A stretch of 64,000 bases of DNA, taken from positions 23,400,501 to 23,464,500 of the forward strand of contig NC_092568.1 of assembly GCF_037975245.1 (NCBI RefSeq), in the 5' to 3' direction. The notes beneath the pieces were generated by a model. It ran no database searches. It was given only the letters and a program-made list of their open reading frames with translations, and was not told the origin of the DNA. The stretch's first letter is position 1. Each line of letters starts with the position of its first letter. Below, in pieces: positions 1 through 15,667 of the stretch. A program made the translations under genes and the position numbers. The DNA is from Apostichopus japonicus. Taxonomy: Eukaryota > Echinodermata > Holothuroidea > Aspidochirotida > Stichopodidae.

Positions 1-1
1 T

Positions 2-46
2 CTTCCTTTCGTGCTGCGAGTACATCATTGCACAACGTGTTGAAAG
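2..46 (+). promoter_or_regulatory. Possible non-coding first exon of FAU with a 5' TOP-like start
   Basis: Ribosomal-protein mRNAs usually begin with C plus a pyrimidine run (5' TOP), which couples translation to mTOR/LARP1. Positions 2-10 read cttcctttc, and a usable donor (gaaag then gtattc) follows at 46/47. FAU needs a 5' UTR exon upstream of the acceptor at 733-734. This is a plausible candidate at the very edge of the window, not proven; other donors upstream of 734 are possible. Confidence 0.25.
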
Positions 47-740
47 GTATTCCCAATAAATTAACGATCTTTCTTTAGGTTTCATCATTTTACCATTCGT
101 TTTCTTTCGATTACCAGTGCGAGATATAAGTGAAGATTTTCAGAGATTATCAGAAAATATTCGTTGTTATGAAAGATATCAAAGGTGTATTTATATGTAA
201 CTCAGGTAGAGTATTGTAATATCCGTGGTAGGATGTATACACCAATGACATACCAATCACTGTTGTAAAACAACCTGACGTAAGGCCTAGCCAATGCTAT
301 TCAACGAGAATCTAGGACAGGTCTGTTGAACATCCTAACAGTAACAGAGACACGTTCATGATATCCATATACCATAGCGTGAGAGGTTGGAAAAAAAGTT
401 GTTCAGTTCAAGCTGCTACATTTCAAAGTATGTAAATGATCGTCTTAAACTAAAGTTGAAGTGCTGGGTTTTCTGTTTTTATATGATGATCGCCCTTTTT
501 TCATAGGGGTCTGAATGGATGATGGGGCTGTGCCAGCTTCCACATGAATTCTCTGGGTAGGTTAGGCTGCATTTAAACTGATAAAAGTATCAAAGACCAT
601 TTACTTAATTCTGTGTGATATCAAGTTCTGTTAGTGGTATGTCACAGGATTAGTCAAGAGAAGTGTAAGCCATGGCATAGTTCAATCATTCCACAAGGCT
701 AATTGAAACTTCAAATTTAAATTTGTTTCTGTAGGTCATA

Positions 741-3529
<2,789 letters not shown>

Positions 3530-3600
3530 AGTTTCTTTGACACAGAAAAACACAATGTAATTTTATTCTGTTGCTAATAAAAAGAAGTGAAGCTTATACA
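3530..3600 (+). terminator. FAU 3' UTR with AATAAA polyadenylation signal
   Basis: A short 3' UTR follows the TAA at 3527-3529. AATAAA lies at 3576-3581, and cleavage is expected about 15-25 bases later. Short 3' UTRs are usual for ribosomal-protein genes. Confidence 0.75.
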
Positions 3601-3663
3601 ATGCTTGTCCTGATTTATACGTTTTCATGAGTAATTTAGTGCTTTAAATAAATAAATAAAATT

Positions 3664-4556
3664 AACAAGAGCCCAAGGGGACTGTGGTTCCTTGCGTAGG
3701 GGTATATGACAATACACATAATATTATCAAGCAAGATTGGGCTCAAATAGTCGAAGTAATTGTGGTCCTACGATACATGTACCCATAAAGTAACCAACAC
3801 TATAGCCAACACTTTTGTGATCACAAATTGTGATCGGATTTTTGATCGGAAGGCACTTTTGACATCTGAATATGGCGTCGAAAATGTAAGAAATATATGG
3901 TCACCTACAAGTGGGTCAACAGATATAACATTGGTGACCTCAAATCACATGACTGTTAAGTTTGAAAATGTTCCATTCACAACTTGTCCCAAAATATCAA
4001 CCATGTCACACCTTGGCACTGGGAGTTATTGTTAAATGTCTGAAAATTAACTTTGACCTTGTATAACTTCGCACACGAAGGTCACACAGGGGTCAACCTA
4101 TTGACATTTATGATCAGAAGGTACGTTTAACGTTTGTAAATAGCATCGAAACATCTATAACATCTGAAATTCGTTCTCAAGTTATCGCAAAAATGCTAGT
4201 TTTTTATCATTAATTGACCTTTGATGACCTTGGATCACATGAATGTTAAGTTTCAAAATGTTCCCCTAACCAGTTCACAACTTGTCCCAAAATATCAACC
4301 TTGTCGCACATTGGCACTGGGAGTTATTGCAGTTTTAATATTTTCGTTTTTTGGACCATAACCGACCTTTGGTGAACTTTGTGGGCACCAAAAACAATAG
4401 GGCACACCTTCTCCATATGACGGATCTATAGTCCAAGTTTGGCCTCAATCCAACCTTATTGAGATAAAGCGTACCCAAGCAAGTGTCACAGATGCACACA
4501 CAGACTCACGCCAACCTGACTACATAGGTTCCTTTTGTTAAAGCAAGGAACCAAAA
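3664..4556. mobile_element. Non-autonomous repeat element with short terminal inverted repeats and an internal duplication
   Basis: The ends carry ggttccttgc (3686-3695) and its exact reverse complement gcaaggaacc (4543-4552). Inside, a block running from a gatcggaagg-like start to a gggagttatt end occurs twice (about 3844-4030 and 4112-4328), diverged and with indels. The only ORF here (3760-4035) reads through the repeat and resembles no protein. The layout suggests a dispersed non-autonomous element inserted just downstream of FAU. Family not recognised; a copy search of the genome would settle it. Confidence 0.5.
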
Positions 4557-4599
4557 ATTTGCAGAGTTGAAAGTTTCAAAATTTGAGGTCAGATTGCAG

Positions 4600-7500
4600 T
4601 TTTAATCACAAATAGATAAGAAGGAAGACACATTCAGAATTAGCAGTCTGCTGGCTTTAACAGCACTCTTTATTCTAGTACCTCCTTAACTTTGATTAGT
4701 TGTTACTAATTGTTAATACTAAATTATTTCCCATATACACTGTATGTCTTACGTGTAACATTGTCCGAGTTAAGTTCAGGACACAAAGTATTCATTTCAA
4801 CATGACTTTGAATAATTTGTACAGATGGCTTTCTAAATATCTCTTTAAAGTTAATCTTACAAGAGTAGACTCTCCAACTGATATTTTGGCTGCATAGTTC
4901 TCCTACCGATGATATTCGCTGAGTAGTGTACTGGTCAGTTACTAAGTGTGTACTACAACACACCTTCCTAGAACACCATTATAATTACTTCAAAAACAAA
5001 CGCTCAGACTTACTACGAGGTCAGAAAATACACTGAAGAATAAAACAAGAAATTTGTATTAGACTATTTATTCATTTATGACACTATCATGACATTTCTG
5101 TATGTCATTAAGTTAACTATTAAATATGTATGCCTTGACACAAAAACATGATAATGGGAAGAAATTTCTTGAAGGCACAATTAAATACATAACTACAGAA
5201 ATTATATTAGATACTATACTGGAAGAATAAAATCTATACCTATTGAAACTGCATTGGAAGAAATTTCAAAAGATTAATTCGATTTGGAAGATGAAAGCTT
5301 ATAGAATCTGTTTTGGAAGCAACATGAAATTCTAACGGCCACCTCTCATGATTTGTGGCATAATATGAGAGAAGTTTACTCCAAGCAGCTTGGTAAACAC
5401 AAGGCAAAATGAATAAGGAAATGATAGCTAAGGTGCAGAGAGTCTAGATGCTATAGTTTTTCAATCCTTGGACAGCATGACTGGCAGTCTACTAATCTAC
5501 TCCAAACGAAAGATTATCAATAACCCATTTGGGATTAGATGAAGTATGACAAGATTAACAATGTTATTTAAGCTATGATATTATGAGTCAAAAGTGCTCC
5601 ATGGTTTTAAGGATTCTGTTAGCTTCACCTGTGTGGACTACTAGTTGTACCCTTCATTGTTAAACTGAGATACATCAGTGTAGAACTAATGGATCGAGGT
5701 AATTCTGAAATCCCACAACCATTTACAGCAAGAAATGATGTCCTGTGGCAGTGTGTTTAGCATAAAAAAAATGGCAATTATTCCAACACATAAACTGACC
5801 CCAATTTCAATACAAATGTGTTAGGCACTGCCAATCTGGAGGGAGCTATTTCTAAGATTATGGATCAAACATCTCTGAGTATTGTACATTCTATGAGACT
5901 CTTTGCCTCATACACATTGCTCGTTTGAAAGACTGCAACAAAGTAAAAACATCACCTAAGTGTACCCAACACTGCGTCAAGAAGAAGAAAAAATATGATA
6001 AACAAACTTTTGTCTTTCTTTGTGATCCTTGAAGAATATCTATATGAAAACTAAATTTGTCAAAGTATAATTTAATTTAGAGACAATTTTGTTAACTCTT
6101 TGAATCTTTTGTCAAATTGAATCATGGTTGATGACCTAAAAAACAGCCAAGTTACTCCGTACAGTTACAGTTACTCCGTACAGTTACATATGAGCATTAC
6201 CATTGCACATTCCACTATATCTTATATCACTAAATCATATAACTAGTACATATAACTAGTATATGGTTCTTTAGTATATGGTTCTATAAGTAACCTCTAA
6301 ATGCATGCCTGTATGTCTAAAAGGTGCAATCCGTAGGTTTTTGGTCCAACCAAAATCAGCAACATCTATCTTGCAACTTATATACTTCATTGAGCTGTTC
6401 TTTGGTATACATATGGAAATGCTGTAACCTAAACATAAGTCAATACCATTGATAAATCCAATGAGATAAATTCTAGACAAAAACATGGGAAAACATTTCT
6501 TATGACAAAAGGTTGCAACACATTAAAAGGTATCTGTAATGCTCAATTCTTCGGAAACAAAAAATTGATAAATCACAAGCAGTTTCAACTTATTAATCCA
6601 AAGTGCACAAGATGTCAACTTCACAATTGTGGAAGATAATTCCCAAGCACACAGATAGAGGATCCACACCCATAGCAGTGTTGTAACGGGCCGTGACCCG
6701 GTTAAATTTCAAATGTAAAGTTACCAGAAAAACATTTACCCCAGTGAGATTCTGTAGCGACTTTAGTCAGAAGAAATATTCGCATTGACTGGACTTGATC
6801 TTTACAATGAAGTGAAATGTTAAAACTTCCCAGAATCACTTGTTGTCAATCTATGGGCAGAGTAAAATTCAGCTAATGTAAGGTAATAACATACTGCTTC
6901 AGTTACCTGATGAAACCTTAGCACTTATACTAGATATACAAGATTTATACTGTATGTTGACTAAACTCTGTTCTCAATGTCAAGGTGTACTAACATCTAA
7001 CAAATGAAAAAAGAATGGATTTCCACATTTTGAATGGTAAAAAGCCAATTTACAAGTAACATATTTGGTACATCTTTGACAGTCAGTAATATTGCCAATA
7101 ACACCAGGTAGGCTTACTTTGTGTTTGAACCAAATTGCACATGAACTAGCAAATACCTGACAGACTTTACAAAAACAAAAAATATGAGAATTTAGCAATT
7201 TCATTTAATGGAAAGACAACAAAATAACATGCTGAAAGTTACAAGGCTATAAGTAAAATAAAAAATAGTAAATTCAATGAAACAAGAAATGGTTTAAAGT
7301 TGGAAGAACTGTTTGTGTACATTTCAGCTTAAATAAAACTGGTATTCTAAGAATGATATTCTAATAAACTAAATTAAGAGCTGCAAAGTATGTCTACAAT
7401 GGCAAGCACACACATGAAAGAGAATATGTACAAAATCTGTGTACTACATAACTATGAAGGAAAAGTCCCACACCCCCCCCCAACCCCCAAAAATATAAAG

Positions 7501-10500
7501 AATGAAAATATCTGATACACTTCGTTTGTAGTAATACCAAAATAGGTTACAATCTGCTTCACCTCCCATGCCCCCCCCACACCCCCTCCCCGGACTCCAC
7601 CCTAAATTAATATGATGTATCTGTAAGCACTGAATACATTCCTCTCCATTGGTTAAAGTCTCTCACTCCACACACACATATTTTGAAAGTGAGATAAATT
7701 CAATAACACAGAAAATAAAATACTAAATAAAGTAAACCGTTACAAATTTAAGCACTATCTCCCAAATGAAATAAGGCATTCTTTAGCTGTCTGGGTAAAA
7801 TTGTTCATCATGAGTACCGATATCACAGCCCTAATGTAGACTGTTGGATTATTATTCAGCTTAATGACAACCATACTGCTACAACTTACAAGCACCTTAT
7901 CCGACGCTACTGTTTCAACTAGAAAGTGTCATATGATGTTTTGTTGAACTTCCATGATTGTGTTGGTTAACTAAGGCACCTTATATCCGACTCTGATGTA
8001 AACAGCTGATTTAATTCCCCAGCAGAAGCTAACACCACATGGTGCCCATAGATGAAACAGACCAAAATGATTGCACTGGCTGTAAAAGAAAACTTTCTTA
8101 CATTAATACAATATGTTTTGGGTTTGGACAGTTGATGAAACACAAAACTCTTGGTTTCTTCTACCAAAATTCGCATTTTGTCCTGAGACCGGTGACGTAA
8201 GACAACTCAAAAATATTCAGATATTAAATTACAAAGAGAATCTACAAAACTTTGTGCTTTCTAATGATAAATTTCAATTATTTAAATGAGTAATCAAACT
8301 CAAAGAGTAAATCCTGTTCATGATTTGAATATATCTTCCTTAACCCTTGAAGATCAATTCCCTCCAGAAAGGTTTAAGCAAAGAAAAAGAAACAAAGAAG
8401 AACATGTTCATTATTTTTTTTAAAGGGAATATTTTAAGTTTGAACTTATTTCAAAAAGCTGGAAGGGAATGAAAATGAGCTAGATGAATTACATTAGAAG
8501 GTATCTTCATTAAGGGAAAACCCCTCCTTGAGAAGAAAGGATGGTGTTAATACAGGATAAGTGGAAGGAGTCTTCACACTAATAGCTACTACTATATAAC
8601 AATACATACTTATTGCTGGATCTAATGTCATTGGAAATGACATTTCCATGGAATGATTTCTTCATTTATGAAATTATTTTCAGAAAAGGAACCATCCATG
8701 ATTAGCTATCATACTTTTCAGGTAGATGAGCACAAAATATTAGCAGTAAAACTGAATGGTAAAGTTTTTTTGACTGAGAAGACCATGATTAAATGTAGCA
8801 CACTTTAGAACAAGGAAGGAAAAATGAGAAAACAAAAAGAAATGTGTAGGGCAATGCCACATAAGGCAGAAGAGCCCTGTTAAAGGTAAAATAATCGTTG
8901 ACTAACTTGCACATTTGTTACGTCTTCTCAGTGTAAAGTGACCACATTTTAAAGATTGAAAGAAAAAACATGGAAAGAACAGAGAATAGTATTGCTTGAA
9001 ATTGACAAAATTAGGAGAAAACACACTCTTAAATTTTGAAAGAATAAATTCAAAGGAATAATAATCTGTTGTAGTGTCGATTGTAAGGAAATTCAGAAAG
9101 ACCCAAAAAGTAATTTATGTGAAGACATAAATTCCAAAATAACAACTAAGCCTCAAACCCAAATTCAATTTATCAGGTATCATTCCTGACAATAAAGTTA
9201 GCTTTTCCAACTTCCGAATAACTATATAAAAAGGGGAAAAAAAAGAAGGAGAATACAATTATATATAATTTCAGTCTCTTTCAAATATCAGATTTTCTCA
9301 ACATTGCATAAACTACTCTTTTTTCTGCTTAAATCACTGCTTGACAACTAAAACTACCAAAAGTGTTTCTTGCCCTACCACATAATTTAATTAAAACTGG
9401 TTGCAATCTCACCAGCTCCATTAACTGCCAAACTCAATTGACCAAAACTACAGTATCACAAATGGAAACGAATCAGTAATTGTACTATTGCAATATCTGT
9501 TGTGATACATCCTTAGTTACTATAAAGATGTTTTTGATAATAATACCTAGAGATTCTTCCAGCTGAGTCAATGAATGTGATTTTAATTATGATTTGCAAG
9601 CTAGTCCTATAGAGACAATGTGACTATTTACAACGTAAGGCAGAACTATGTTGCGAGGTGAAAATTCCATCTCAATATCCTGCTACTAACTCTAGACACG
9701 GTGCTATGAAGGTAAACATTTCTTTGCCAAAGAAACCCTTCATTAATCCACAAAATGGATCACAGTAGGTAGTCTGTCATGTCATCATGGCACATGTCAT
9801 TCAAAATATTGACCTCAACATTCCATTCAGGAATCTGATTGTTGAATTTTTTTTGTGGCACTTGAAACATGGATTGTTTGTTTGTTTTTGAAAATTTTAG
9901 GGCTCATCAAAATATTAGGTAAGAATAAAAAATTGTTTCTTTGAATGAACCTTCTGTAAATTGTACAGAAAATGTTCAGAGACATTTTTACCTCATTTGC
10001 TAAGATGATGTCACTTGTTGCAAGGTTCGATCATAGAAATACACCAACTTTAAAAGTATTCACATCTTTACGATGTAACATACCACAAGGATGTGATTTT
10101 CGTTCTTTACAGCAATTTCTAACTCTTTATATCCCATATAATGTCAGTTGTGCTCTGACTGTATCAAAACCTACAGAGTCCTACCCGAGTCTAACTCAAT
10201 TTCGAGACGCCTAATGGTTCTGTAAATAACTAACAAATTCTCTCTGAAAACTGGTTACAAAAGAAGAAAAAGAGAAGATATAAATTATGCTTCAAATTAA
10301 GTTGTGATTGGCCATTCATAAAGATTTGCATATATCATTCAAAGAATACACTATTCAGGAGACACCGATTAATTAAAAAGTAATTAAGCGAATTGCTCAT
10401 TGAAATAAACCAAACAAATTGTTGTAATACTGCTTTCTATGCTTTCTGTAATCAACCAAACATGAAACCTTTAATTTTTTAATCAGCATACTTACAACTG

Positions 10501-10582
10501 ATTCAAAAGAAATAATTATATTCCCTGTTCCTAATCTTCTCTTTCACTGCGATTCTGTTCTAGTCAAACCTTTTGATCGTAA
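4600..10582. other. AT-rich stretch without recognisable genes; possible long 3' UTR of the Rab gene
   Basis: About 6 kb with only short random ORFs on both strands, between two convergent genes. Many TTTATT (minus-strand AATAAA) sites occur, including a cluster near 5067-5080. Small local duplications are present, such as a 19-bp unit around 6150-6195. Two C-runs lie near 7470 and 7570. I see no exon with conserved protein sequence. Invertebrate Rab genes can have multi-kilobase 3' UTRs, so part of this may be transcribed on the minus strand, but that is inference. Confidence 0.4.
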
Positions 10583-13500
10583 TCATGAGGAGAAACACCT
10601 GCATTCGCTGCTCCTCCCATCCTCTGGAGTATCTAACGAGACTGTTTCATTGGCTGTGCCGTTCGTCCTCTGGAGCGAATTAACACGTTCATTTCGAAGC
10701 TGCTGCTCTCTCCGCAAGACGGTTTCCGCCAATTTGGAAAAAGCCTGCCAAAAACAATAAAGCATCCTTTTACATTTTCGCTACATAGAGTTTGGCATCA
10801 AAAGACAGAATCTGGATTAAAAGTTTAAAACAACCCCCTCGACATTGCTCGTTCAAGTCCTGTACCTTGATAGAAAACCAAATACATGACTTTTCCATGA
10901 CAGACACCATCAAATGTGGAAAAGCAGCTGTTGGCACTTAGTCGCCAATTCCGAGCAATTTTCCAAACAAAACAGAACAATACTCAAACACGATTGTAAA
11001 TCATCAAACTGAGATACCCTCCTTGACTTTTTTCATCGATTGCACATTATTAAAGTCTAATAGTCAGTTATTTATATTTATCACTCAATTCCAAATTTTG
11101 TTAATGTCTAGTTACTGTTATTAATTAATTACATAAAAAGAGCAAATGAGATGATTTCAAAATTGTTGAGTGTTTTCCTTTTGTGTCTTGAACCTAGTTT
11201 AGTTTTTGAAGTGCAATGATATTGGTGCTCAAGTGTAAAATAGTGTTAAATTTTAACAAATTTCAACAAACTCAACACCACAAGCTGGTATAACCTTTAC
11301 AGCCATCAGGATCAGTCTATGAGGCTAACTTACTTTAGAAGCTACATTTTGCTTTCTTTAAATTATAAATGTTGTCAAGCTTACTTATGACCAAGTCACA
11401 CAATACGCTCTCTCAAGAAAAAGATATAACAAAGTGAAGTGGTGCAAATGGTTTTCTGAAGCTGTTGGGCATTATCTAGTAGAAGGTAAATTCTTTTTAA
11501 TGCCTTTTTTGACAATATTCGGGAAATGTTGACAATAATTATACATCTTTAGACATCTGTGACTATTGGACAATTTACATGTCAGACGGCTGCATTATCG
11601 TTCTATTATATTGTTCAATGTTCAGACGAAATTAAATAACTTTGGAACAGATAGGCCCCACAATGTAGCATCACCTATCAATGCAGAGCTGAATGGATGA
11701 AACTCAAATAACACTGGCTTCACTTACTTGATAAATATTGTTCCCTTGGTGTGCGCTGACCTCTATGTAGTCCATGGAATGTGATTTTGCCAACTGTAAA
11801 CAAGAAATAGAATTGTAAACCTTGTAACTGCTGCAATCGGTGACACGATCAAGGCAATGATCATTCAAAGACATCACAACATTTGAAATTTTCCATTCTA
11901 CTTTTCCTCATATGATATTTATACCCCCATAATTCCTATAGCCAACAAGTACTGACAGATAACTTACAGTCCAAAGTAAAAAATTTGCCCCCTGTCTTAA
12001 CAGGTTGGAGCAGTGTCAGTTTGTTTTTGAATATATTCAGTCATATTTGCAACTAGCTGCTTGCAGAATTATGCATCTTTAATACCGAATTTTTTTTCCC
12101 TTTAAAAACAATTAAAAAGGATATAATAATAACATAAATAATCATATAAGGAAATAATTAAACCACTGTCGACATTTGGAACTCATCTAAATTGCATAAT
12201 TTGCAGATATAGTCTTTATGTTAATCAGGATCATCTAAATTGGTAAAGCAATATTTGCAAAGGATTAAACAGACTTGGGTTGTCTTTATCGACAACACCA
12301 GCTGGGTCAAGATTCTTCCGTAATTAGAACAAAAAAAAACACCAGGAATTCATACATTTTCTGCCTCTTCTTTCGAGACTGCCCTTTGAGCCTCGGCATC
12401 TGACTTGTTGCCGACTAACAGTACTTCCATATCATCTGGAGCATTCTGATGAAAAATAAATGGAACAGTTTCCTACATATTAATGGAGAATTGAAGCAAC
12501 ACAAGACCTGTCTAGTTTCGAAAAAATAAAGGACAACAACTTCATGCTGGCAGCATTTTAGTATGATTGTCTTTTATTTTTCTTAGTGTGTGGGACGAGA
12601 TGGATGGGAGGAAGAAAGGGTTGTGTTGGCTTCTGTGTAGGCTTTGTAATTACTATGGTAGATTTACTACATGCTCTCATGCACTACAGTGACTTGGTAG
12701 TTATGATGCATGCCAGAACGAGTGTTTTTGTTATGTACATAAGTGAGTTTGCCAGAGAAGGTGTGTTACCTGAATATATTTGACTGCCTATCGAACCATC
12801 AAAGTCTGATAATATCATTTGCATCTGCTTGAGATGGACCGATATATGCAACCATTATGCAAGTATGCATAAGTTTATAGGCACAAATAACTACACAGAA
12901 ATAATTTCTTAAATATCACCATTCTTGTGGCGAATGCTCTATTATTACCGACAAACAGACTATTTCTGGCAATCACATCTTAACTTCTCAATCACTTGAC
13001 TCATTCCAAGGGCATTCTGTGATATAAATTCTACAGTAACATCACACTTTACACGCCTGATATGGCTCTTTTTCTTAAGAAAAAGGGTATGTAGTCCTTT
13101 GGAGTGTCCTTTAATAATATTGCATGTTATCTCTACAGTAATGTAGAAATATCCATATCTGATATGACAATCATAACATGTAGTATACAGTGATACTATC
13201 ACTCTAAAAGAGGGAAACAAAAACACTTTAATACAGAATAAACAATAATCAAACACTTACTGCATGCATCATGTTGATCCATTTGTAAAGATTCCTAAAT
13301 GAAGCTTCATTTGTGATGTCATAAACGAGTATAACCCCCTGACAACAGAAAAAAAAAAAGATCAGATCATTGAACAATAAATACCAAATGTACCCAATCC
13401 ATTTATTCTTCAGTTCTTCAATTTAAAATAAAACTTTCTTTGTGATTTTGTAGAACATTTTGAGGTGTGTAAAAATGTTACCTGTGCTCTCCTAAAGTAC

Positions 13501-15606
13501 TGTGCTGTAACTGTATCAAACCTCTCTTGTCCAGCTGTATCCCTGTAAGGAACAAGAAAATTATATATGGAAATGGAAAAGGAAGAAACCCTAAATGATG
13601 TAATATATCACTTCGTAGTTATCGGATGCAATGCCTTACACCATTCAAGTTCATGGTCTCAGTATTCAAGAAGGCAATGGATTACTATATTTTCTTAACC
13701 ACACATCAGTCCCAAGGCATTAAAGATTCAAGTCTAGTCACGAAAACTAGAGACTGGAGTCAAGTCACAACATGGTGTAGCTCAAGCTAATTCCAAAAAT
13801 TTTTTGCATGCAAAGACTTGAATCAAATCTAGAGTCCCTAAATCGGAACTTGAGGCTGATTTGAGTCGAGTCACTGACTCAAGTCATTACAACACTGCCA
13901 CACAACATCCACATTCCATTTTCTCCTCACTCACTACAATAACTTCATCGCCCCCTCTCTTTTGTTAAAATAGACAGCTGCAGTATCTTTTCTGCGGTCT
14001 TTGTATACCCAGCAGCCCTGCTTCCTATAATCTCATCGTCCAGGGTTTGGTCAAATCCTGTTCTAACGATTGTTCAATGTTCCATTTAACTTGTCTTTGC
14101 TATATTGTCTCTTTAACTTGTTCCCTCTGTTTGTTTTGCTTTTCATTTTTGTCTACCTCTGAAGAAGATCCTGCGAGGATAAAATTATCAGTCCTAACTT
14201 TTATACGTTTCTGAGCCCTGCTCTGCCGGTCATAATTCCATCAAAGAAGATATAACTATATAGAATACAACTCATACTGCAATCAAAATCTGGTGATACA
14301 TTTAAAGAACATATCAGAACCACTTTGCATGCACATTACTCTCTTGGCGCTCTACACAATATGACATCAACACCTACTGTGATGTTCTCACACCTTAAAG
14401 TGAATATTATCTTTGTTTCTTACCAAATTTGTATTCTAGCTCGTACCCCACCAATAAGGAGAGTCTTCATCTTGAAATCAATGCCTGGAGAGAGGTAGCG
14501 GTAATACCAAATGTTAGCTATTAAGTTTCTGCATCGTGCTAAGAAGTTTACAAGTACAGTAATTAGTGACATGGCCTAAAGTCACACAGTTTACCTAAGT
14601 TGTAAATTCCACATAATTGAAGGAATATTTCAGTGGCAGAGATGTCACTCTCTAACATTACCAGGTGAACTACTACATCTCTGAATCTGTTCCTAACTCT
14701 TGACAAGGTTGTTTGAAGGTGACTTTAATATTTTTAATAAACCCTTCACTACTTCTAAAGGTGGTCTTTGATATCATCATGCCATACGTTCTTCAAAAGG
14801 TTTACTTTCCATATACAGTTGGTGCTTGGCCCTTATAAAGTGCTAAAACTGGAATGTGCTTGTCTGTAGTTAAAGTCCTTGAATCAAATGCATTTATTTA
14901 AATGCTATGTTTTTAACAGACTATTACTTTATTCTGTGGATAAATTGTTGTATATGTATATGAATATGAAAAATAGAAGACACTTTAGCTCATTTGGCAT
15001 GGTGACATTGCAAGCTCAAACTAAAACTTTCGAAAAATTTGAAAACAATCTTCTAGGATTATACACGTGTGCTATCATGATATGGTCTTTCACCTAGTGC
15101 AGACAATGCACAGCAACTTACTATTAAAACAGTCATTCTTCACCGCCTGACCAGAAAATAACTACAACAGGAAAAAATATTACATCCAGCAATCTCCATT
15201 TAAAATGGCAACTTTAGGTAAGAAATAATTTCAGATACAGTATTCCTGAGAAGGAAATGAGAGCTACAGAATGTCTTCTACTGTACCTACAGTAGGATGC
15301 ATTTGGTATGAAGCTTCATGTAGAACTGTTCAATGTTATACAGAACATACATGAAACTAATCCCCATCTCTCCTTAGAAACAATCCACCCAACCAAATTC
15401 TATGCTTGTCAAAGTACAGAGGGCTGCATTACCTTAGAATATACTTAATAGGTTTCCTGACATAGAATTGTTTTTTACAAACCTATTGTCGAAATGTGCG
15501 GTGAAATGAATCCCTCCTCTGTGAATCTACAAAGCATGCAAGTTTTCCCAACTCCTGATTCCCCTATCAAGAGGAGACGGATGAGAACATCATATTGCTT
15601 GGCCAT
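10583..15606 (-). CDS. RAB15: Rab GTPase, RAB15-like, complete, 7 coding exons
   Basis: Exons on the minus strand, 5' to 3': 15606-15483, 14484-14424, 13542-13482, 13338-13261, 12445-12356, 11793-11728 and 10744-10583. They join in phase to 213 residues, the usual Rab size. Motifs: start [23 protein letters not shown] cut here to its P-loop GESGVGKT (15-22), switch I Thr40 with GIDFK, WDTAGQE (62-68), NKSD (121-124) and a SAH variant of the SAK/SAC base-binding motif (151-153). The MAKQYDVL start and C-terminal length fit RAB15 better than RAB8, RAB10 or RAB13, though these are close relatives. RAB15 acts in endosomal recycling and sorting. The tail ends ECRCFSS, with Cys208 and Cys210 as probable geranylgeranyl sites. 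The reading frame stays open from the ATG back to an acceptor at 15668, so a 5' non-coding exon is expected upstream. Confidence 0.93.
13900..14240 (+). repeat. Retroelement-tail-like fragment in Rab intron 2
   Basis: Contains cctctgaagaagatcctgc (14156-14174) followed by gaggat, a short hairpin reminiscent of the conserved 3' tails found on some non-LTR and Penelope-type elements. A 19-base identical block occurs in reverse orientation at 3221-3239 in FAU intron 3. No reverse transcriptase coding is visible nearby. Confidence 0.35.
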
Positions 15607-15667
15607 GCCTCTCCTTGACCTGACAACGATGATAGCTTCACTGATTTCAAATTTCTGTCTGGTTTTC
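15607..15667 (-). other. 5' UTR part of the Rab gene's first coding exon
   Basis: A tctttttag acceptor (minus strand) precedes G at 15667, giving 61 bases of leader before the ATG at 15604-15606. The leader contains no in-frame stop, so an N-terminal extension cannot be excluded. The conserved family start argues for the annotated ATG. Confidence 0.6.

Noticed and set aside
3760-4035. 91-residue plus-strand ORF
   Set aside because: Lies entirely in the inverted-repeat element, and its second copy (about 4112-4328) does not keep the frame.
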